NCBI GenBank assembly: GCA_026706025.1
Contig: JAPOZO010000007.1
Span: 1 to 64,000 of the forward strand
Length of the DNA: 64,000 nucleotides
Reading direction: 5' to 3'
Source: Candidatus Poribacteria bacterium
GTDB lineage: Bacteria; Poribacteria; WGA-4E; WGA-3G
Shown: piece by piece, positions 60,135 to 64,000 of the stretch
Layout of the letters: the number at the start of each line of letters is the position of its first letter
Numbering within the stretch: position 1 is the stretch's first letter
Made by a program: the position numbers and the translations under genes
The notes under the pieces: generated by a model
Databases searched by the model: none
What the model saw: the letters and a program-made list of their open reading frames with translations, nothing else
What the model was told of the DNA's origin: nothing

Positions 60135-61238
60135 ATGAAGATAACAAAATTGGAAACATTTCTGGTACAACCGCGCTGGCTTTTCCTTAAAATCCATACA
60201 GATGAAGGGTTAGTAGGACTCGGTGAACCCATTTTGGAAGGTCGTGCGAAAACGTGTGCCCAAGCCGTTGACGAACTCGCACCATACCTCATCGGCGAAG
60301 ATCCGAGACGTGTTGTTCACCACTGGCAAGCGATGTATCGCCATGCATTCTACCGTGGCGGCCCCATTCTCACAAGCGCACTCAGCGGCGTAGAACAGGC
60401 ACTCTGGGATCTCGCAGGAAAATCGCTCGGCGTTCCTGTCTATCAACTCTTCGGCGGACCGACGCGCGACCGCATCCGACTCTACAAAGGCGGTGGTGAT
60501 CCAGACGGTATCAAAGAGTGGATTGATAAAGGTTTTACCGCCTTTAAAACAGGTGTTGCAGGCGGCAGACCCGCGCGTATCATTGAAAACAAAGCGTTCG
60601 TCGACAGAGCCGTCGATCACTTCGCAGCACTCCGCGAAGCCGCTGGCACAGAAGTTGACCTCGCTATTGACTTTCACGGGGCTGTCAGCCCGCAAACCGC
60701 AAAAGTCTTAATCAAGGCATTAGAGCCATATCAACCGATGTTCGTTGAGGAACCGATTCAGTGCCAAAATGTGGACACACTCGCCGAAATTGCGCGGGGC
60801 ACCCATCTCCCAATTGCGACTGGTGAACGGATTTTCACAAAATGGGGGTTCCGAGAAATTCTGGAGAAACAGGCAGCGTCCATCCTCCAACCCGATCTCT
60901 GTCACGCGGGTGGCATCAATGAAGTGCGTATTATCGCAGGCATGGCGGAGGCTTACTACGGCGGTATCGCACCGCACAATCCGCTCGGTCCCATTTCCTT
61001 AGCGGCGTGTATCCAATTAGATGCCTCCATCCCGAATTTCGTGATGCAGGAACATACGACGCTCGGTGAAGGGTATCTCAAGAACCCCTTCGTCTTCAAA
61101 GACGGATTCGTTGAACTGCCGACCGGTCCCGGACTCGGTATAGAACTTGATGAGGACGCTCTCGAAGATAAGATCGACCACGATTGGCAGAACCCAACGT
61201 CCTATCACCCCGACGACGGCTCCGTCGTCGATTGGTAA
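60135..61238 (+). CDS. Enolase-superfamily dehydratase, D-galactonate dehydratase-like
   Basis: A 367-residue enzyme of the mandelate racemase/muconate-lactonising group, start at ATG 60135 (MKITKLETFLVQPRWLFLKI). The N-terminal capping domain is typical of DgoD (GLGEPILEGRAKTCAQAVDE, ALWDLAGKSLGVPVYQLFGG). Metal ligands are Asp in LAIDFHGAV, Glu in PMFVEEPIQ and Glu in ATGERIFTKWG. The catalytic His occurs in IAPHNPLGPISLAA, and a second His candidate in DFHGAVS. DgoD dehydrates galactonate to 2-keto-3-deoxygalactonate; other aldonates are possible. Two sugar isomerase genes follow, suggesting a sugar-acid catabolic group. Confidence 0.85.
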   Translation: MKITKLETFLVQPRWLFLKIHTDEGLVGLGEPILEGRAKTCAQAVDELAPYLIGEDPRRVVHHWQAMYRHAFYRGGPILTSALSGVEQALWDLAGKSLGVPVYQLFGGPTRDRIRLYKGGGDPDGIKEWIDKGFTAFKTGVAGGRPARIIENKAFVDRAVDHFAALREAAGTEVDLAIDFHGAVSPQTAKVLIKALEPYQPMFVEEPIQCQNVDTLAEIARGTHLPIATGERIFTKWGFREILEKQAASILQPDLCHAGGINEVRIIAGMAEAYYGGIAPHNPLGPISLAACIQLDASIPNFVMQEHTTLGEGYLKNPFVFKDGFVELPTGPGLGIELDEDALEDKIDHDWQNPTSYHPDDGSVVDW

Positions 61239-61244
61239 AACATA

Positions 61245-61397
61245 GTTATCAGTCGTCAGTACGATTTTTTTCTACGAAAAAATCTTTCAGTTTGCTTCGC
61301 AGTGAGAAAAAAAGGCGTTCGGATTGTCAAAAACCTCTTTTAACTGATAACTGAAAACCGATAACTGAAAACTATTCTTACTGACAACTGGAAACTA
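61245..61397. repeat. GATAACTGA-type repeat region
   Basis: TTATCAGTCGTCAGT at one end and AACTGATAACTGAAAACCGA plus TAACTGAAAACTATT at the other, around an interior with TTTGCTTCGCAGTGAG. Related strings occur at 20704-20790. No coding potential. Confidence 0.5.
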
Positions 61398-61405
61398 ATA
61401 AAACT

Positions 61406-62206
61406 ATGAAATTTATCATGTTCACAAAACATCTGGAAGGATTAGAAATTCCAGAGATTATCACCGCCTTACAATCAGTAGGCGTAAGTGGCGCGGATCT
61501 ATGTGTCCGCCCCGGCTATCCGGTAAACCCAGAAAATGCCACAGAAGCGTTACCCGCCGCCGCTAAGCAACTTGCCGATGCAGGGCTATCAATCCCCCTT
61601 ATTACAACACCTGGCGATTTTCTTGACCCGGCACAGGAAGAGACACGTCGTGTCTACGCCGCTGCAGGCGAAGCAGGTGTCGAAAATATCAAATTAGGAT
61701 ACTGGCATTGGCACGCCGAAGATGGCGGCTATTGGGCGCAAGTCGATCTTATCCGATCACAGTTGGAAGGATTCGCAAAGCTCGCCGAACAATACGGACC
61801 CCGGACGTGCATCCATAACCATTCTGGTACTTCCATGGGGCTGAATTCGTGTGCAGTGATGAACCTTGTCAAGGGTTTCAACCCGCAACACGTCGGCGTT
61901 TTTGCCGATACGGGGCATCTCTCCATCGTCGGGGAACCGATCAACATGGCACTCGATATCGTCAAATCGCACCTCGCGGTTATAGCGTTTAAGGACTTGG
62001 CGCGGGCCCCTGGTGCACGTGGCGGCAGCGTTGTCCGAATGGGTAAAGGCTTCGTTGACTGGGAGACGACAGTGAATACATTACAGACCATCGGCTATTC
62101 AGGTCCGGTGAGTTTCCATAGCGAATACAGCGGAGAACCCGTAGACACTGTCATTGATCTTGCCCGTGTAGATGTCCGTTTCATTACAGGTTTATTGGAG
62201 AAATAA
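61406..62206 (+). CDS. Sugar phosphate isomerase/epimerase family protein
   Basis: A 266-residue xylose-isomerase-like TIM barrel. Candidate metal ligands are His in RTCIHNHSGTS, Asp and His in VGVFADTGHLSIVGE, and Glu in PVSFHSEYSG. The usual second-strand Glu is replaced by the IHNH motif, as in some uncharacterised subgroups. It follows the DgoD-like gene after a repeat-filled gap of 167 bp. Substrate unknown; by context a keto-sugar or sugar acid. Confidence 0.78.
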   Translation: MKFIMFTKHLEGLEIPEIITALQSVGVSGADLCVRPGYPVNPENATEALPAAAKQLADAGLSIPLITTPGDFLDPAQEETRRVYAAAGEAGVENIKLGYWHWHAEDGGYWAQVDLIRSQLEGFAKLAEQYGPRTCIHNHSGTSMGLNSCAVMNLVKGFNPQHVGVFADTGHLSIVGEPINMALDIVKSHLAVIAFKDLARAPGARGGSVVRMGKGFVDWETTVNTLQTIGYSGPVSFHSEYSGEPVDTVIDLARVDVRFITGLLEK

Positions 62207-62244
62207 GGAAAAATAATAGAACGTCAATTTAGCGGTCCCCCGGG

Positions 62245-62276
62245 CCCGGTAGGTGCGGTTTCCTAACCGCACCGGG
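62245..62276. repeat. REP-like palindrome, CCCGGTAGG family, second copy
   Basis: CCCGGTAGGTGCGGTTTCCT and AACCGCACCGGG form a near-perfect hairpin, the same unit as at 2951-2981 with compensatory changes in both arms (CACGG/CCGTG becomes TGCGG/CCGCA). Confidence 0.7.
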
Positions 62277-62382
62277 TCCGGCAAGAAAACTGGAAATTAT
62301 CCGATTAAATTCTTAATCTTCATTAGGAGTGCTATGTCTATAGATAGGTAGCCAGCCTTAAAAAAGTAGTAAAGGAAGATAA

Positions 62383-63195
62383 ATGTCACAATTTCAGTTA
62401 GGCTTAAATACAAGTACAATCCGCCCTGCCGGGTTAATGGATAAAATTAGAATCGCTGCCGAAACCGGCTATTCAGCGATTGAGCTGTGGAACGACGATT
62501 TAACAGCTCACGAAGAACAAGGCGGTTCACTTTCTGATGTCAAAAAAGTGCTTGACGACTATGGGCTTTCAGTGCCTACCGTTATCGCTTTACACGGTTG
62601 GCTCAATACCACAGGAACCGAACATCAGGAAGCGATTGAAGAAGCGAAACGGAGGATGGCACAAGCCGCTGCTGTCGGTTCGACCTATATCATTTCAAGC
62701 CCACCGCGTGAAGTTGCAGATCTCCAATTAGGCGGTGAGAACTACCGCGAACTCCTTGAGCTTGGACGCGAATTCGGCGTTAAACCCGCTATGGAATTCC
62801 TCGGTTTCGTAGATGGTGTCAACCAAGTCAAGCATGCCTTGGAAGTCATGGAAGTGGCAGATCACCTGGATAGCACGATTGTGCTTGACCCGTTCCATAT
62901 CTATCGTGGTGGTGGAGAGATAGAAGATATGGAAGGCATCCCCGGCGAAAAAATAGCAGTTTTCCACTTCAATGACGCACCTGCCGAACCTGCACGTGCG
63001 GAACAATCCGATGCAGACAGGGTGTATCCCGGCGACGGCGTTCTCGACCTCGGAAAGATGATCTCTATTCTGAAAGACGCTGGTTATGCAGGAGTCATCT
63101 CGTTGGAACTGTTCAACCCAAACTATTGGGAGGAAGACCCTGCAGAAGTCGCACGCATCGGCTTGGAAAAGATGCAGGCTGTCCTAGCCGACTAG
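62383..63195 (+). CDS. Sugar phosphate isomerase/epimerase (tagatose-epimerase/hydroxypyruvate-isomerase-like)
   Basis: A 270-residue TIM barrel with the four standard metal ligands in order: Glu in KPAMEFLGFV, Asp in IVLDPFHIYRGG, His in IAVFHFNDAP and Glu in GVISLELFNPNYW. That complete set suggests an active Mn2+-type isomerase or epimerase. The YPGDGVLDLGKMISILKDAG segment is common in the inosose/hydroxypyruvate groups. With the DgoD-like gene and the preceding isomerase it likely belongs to a sugar or polyol pathway. 23 bp before the DUF262 gene. Confidence 0.85.
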   Translation: MSQFQLGLNTSTIRPAGLMDKIRIAAETGYSAIELWNDDLTAHEEQGGSLSDVKKVLDDYGLSVPTVIALHGWLNTTGTEHQEAIEEAKRRMAQAAAVGSTYIISSPPREVADLQLGGENYRELLELGREFGVKPAMEFLGFVDGVNQVKHALEVMEVADHLDSTIVLDPFHIYRGGGEIEDMEGIPGEKIAVFHFNDAPAEPARAEQSDADRVYPGDGVLDLGKMISILKDAGYAGVISLELFNPNYWEEDPAEVARIGLEKMQAVLAD

Positions 63196-63218
63196 AACAG
63201 GTAATAAGGAGGTAACAA

Positions 63219-64000
63219 TTGCAAGACGGGCAGAAAACAATTAAAGCTTTATTTGATAGTAGTACAATTTTCAATATCCCCAAATATCAACGTGCTTATG
63301 CCTGGGAAGAAGAACAACTTGATGCTTTTATTGAGGATCTGGAAAATCAGAATTCCAACAAAGATCACTTCTTTGGTACAATTTTGCTTCAGAAACAAGA
63401 ACCAGAGGGGGAATTTAACATAATAGACATTGTTGATGGCCAACAGCGGATTACAACGATTATTATCTTTATGAAACTGCTTTTGACACAACATAAAAGT
63501 AAGGGTAACGATGTTAAACGGCTAAGACGGACTTATATTAAGGATGATAGATATAAACTCCGCGTTTTGGACCTTGATAACGATTTTTTTGAATCTTATA
63601 TCTTGGAGGATAATGGGTCTGGCGATAATGAGGCGGAAACACCATACCAATACCGATTGCTCAAAGCGAAGGAGTTCCTCGCTGAATGGATAGGAAGACA
63701 TCCTGATAGGGCTAAGGAATTCATAGATAAAATTGGAGACATGAAGGTTTTAACCTATTCGGTGGATGATAACTCCGAGGCGGCCCTAATTTTCGAGACA
63801 ACCAATAACCGGGGCAAATCGCTGACCAGTTTGGAGAAAGTCAAAAGTTTTTTGATGCACAAAACTTACCTTGCCTCAAACAGTCCTGAAATTGCGGAAG
63901 ATGGATTGAAAAGACTCCAAAATAGATTCAGTACAATTTATCGAGTTTATGAGGAAATTGAGGATTCCGGAAAAATTAGAGGTGAATTCGGTAAAACTGA
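63219..64000 (+). CDS. DUF262 (GmrSD-type N-terminal) protein, 3' end outside the window
   Basis: The frame starts at TTG 63219 behind a perfect AAGGAGGT and stays open to the window edge (260 codons). The DUF262 signature is present: FNIPKYQRAYAWEEEQLDAF, DHFFGTILLQKQ, and the active DGQQR motif in IDIVDGQQRITTIIIF, then IFETTNNRGKSLTSLEKVKS. This fold, related to ParB/Srx, is found in GmrS of the type IV restriction enzyme GmrSD and in stand-alone defence-type genes, and uses NTP hydrolysis with the C-terminal nuclease DUF1524. Whether that nuclease half exists lies beyond the window. Confidence 0.88.
   Translation, partial: MQDGQKTIKALFDSSTIFNIPKYQRAYAWEEEQLDAFIEDLENQNSNKDHFFGTILLQKQEPEGEFNIIDIVDGQQRITTIIIFMKLLLTQHKSKGNDVKRLRRTYIKDDRYKLRVLDLDNDFFESYILEDNGSGDNEAETPYQYRLLKAKEFLAEWIGRHPDRAKEFIDKIGDMKVLTYSVDDNSEAALIFETTNNRGKSLTSLEKVKSFLMHKTYLASNSPEIAEDGLKRLQNRFSTIYRVYEEIEDSGKIRGEFGKT

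Noticed and set aside
1-64000. tRNA, rRNA or tmRNA genes
   Set aside because: I looked for T-loop (GGTTCRA) patterns with matching acceptor stems and for conserved rRNA blocks by eye and found none; a covariance-model scan would be decisive.

Overview
The window looks like chromosomal DNA of an uncultivated Gram-negative-type bacterium. The gene mix fits Candidatus Poribacteria or a close relative: several TIM-barrel sugar isomerases, an enolase-superfamily sugar-acid dehydratase, cohesin/dockerin, LamG and C-type-lectin secreted proteins, a DUF6785-type membrane protein, and many short palindromic repeats. This assignment is inference from gene content and style; no 16S or ribosomal phylogeny was run. 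No rRNA, tRNA, CRISPR array or complete insertion sequence was seen.

Layout. 1-6000: end of an ABC-2 permease gene, then a minus-strand block hisZ-hisG-hisS-metallophosphoesterase. It is preceded by what reads as a complete histidine attenuator: a consensus promoter, a 17-codon leader peptide with five His codons, and competing antiterminator and terminator stems. 6000-16500: an exported or membrane protein pair (GT39-like, cohesin-dockerin), then a minus-strand run (SPASM radical SAM maturase, frameshifted zeta-like toxin with putative antitoxin, sugar isomerase, propeller protein), a LamG protein and an orphan DNA methyltransferase. 16500-23800: HDAC-family hydrolase, ubiE, and the classical infC-rpmI-rplT-pheS-pheT order, with a T-box leader before pheS and a probable AUA start for infC. 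24000-31000: two paralogous TPR-thioredoxin proteins, a sugar-type ABC ATPase and an Ldh2-family dehydrogenase. 31000-36300: a sigma factor with two coiled-coil envelope proteins, decaying small genes and a WG-repeat protein. 36400-45900: a minus-strand run with SDR, a PARIS-like defence pair (DUF4435 + ABC-type ATPase), an unknown 562-residue protein, ROK kinase, a CHAD domain split over two genes, mgtE and aroC. 46000-52500: M50-like peptidase, membrane proteins, pyrD, an Rpn-type nuclease gene and a pyrB carrying a PyrI-like zinc tail. 52600-59700: an operon of five paralogous secreted proteins with carboxypeptidase-regulatory-like and C-type-lectin domains plus a sixth remnant. Its promoter has a 28-bp dyad over the -10 box. 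60000-64000: a DgoD-like dehydratase, two sugar isomerases and the start of a DUF262 gene.

How parts work together. The his leader would couple expression of the first committed step of histidine synthesis (HisG/HisZ) and of HisRS to charged tRNA-His. The T-box would do the same for PheRS with tRNA-Phe. Two different amino-acid-sensing RNA mechanisms about 15 kb apart are the most striking regulatory content. The lectin-like operon is the most striking accessory content and may concern surface or host recognition. Defence-type genes (PARIS-like pair, DUF262, orphan methyltransferase, Rpn nuclease, toxin remnants) are scattered singly rather than forming one island. Short repeats (TIR elements, tandem 37-bp hairpins, REP-like palindromes) sit in most longer intergenic gaps and once inside a coding region.
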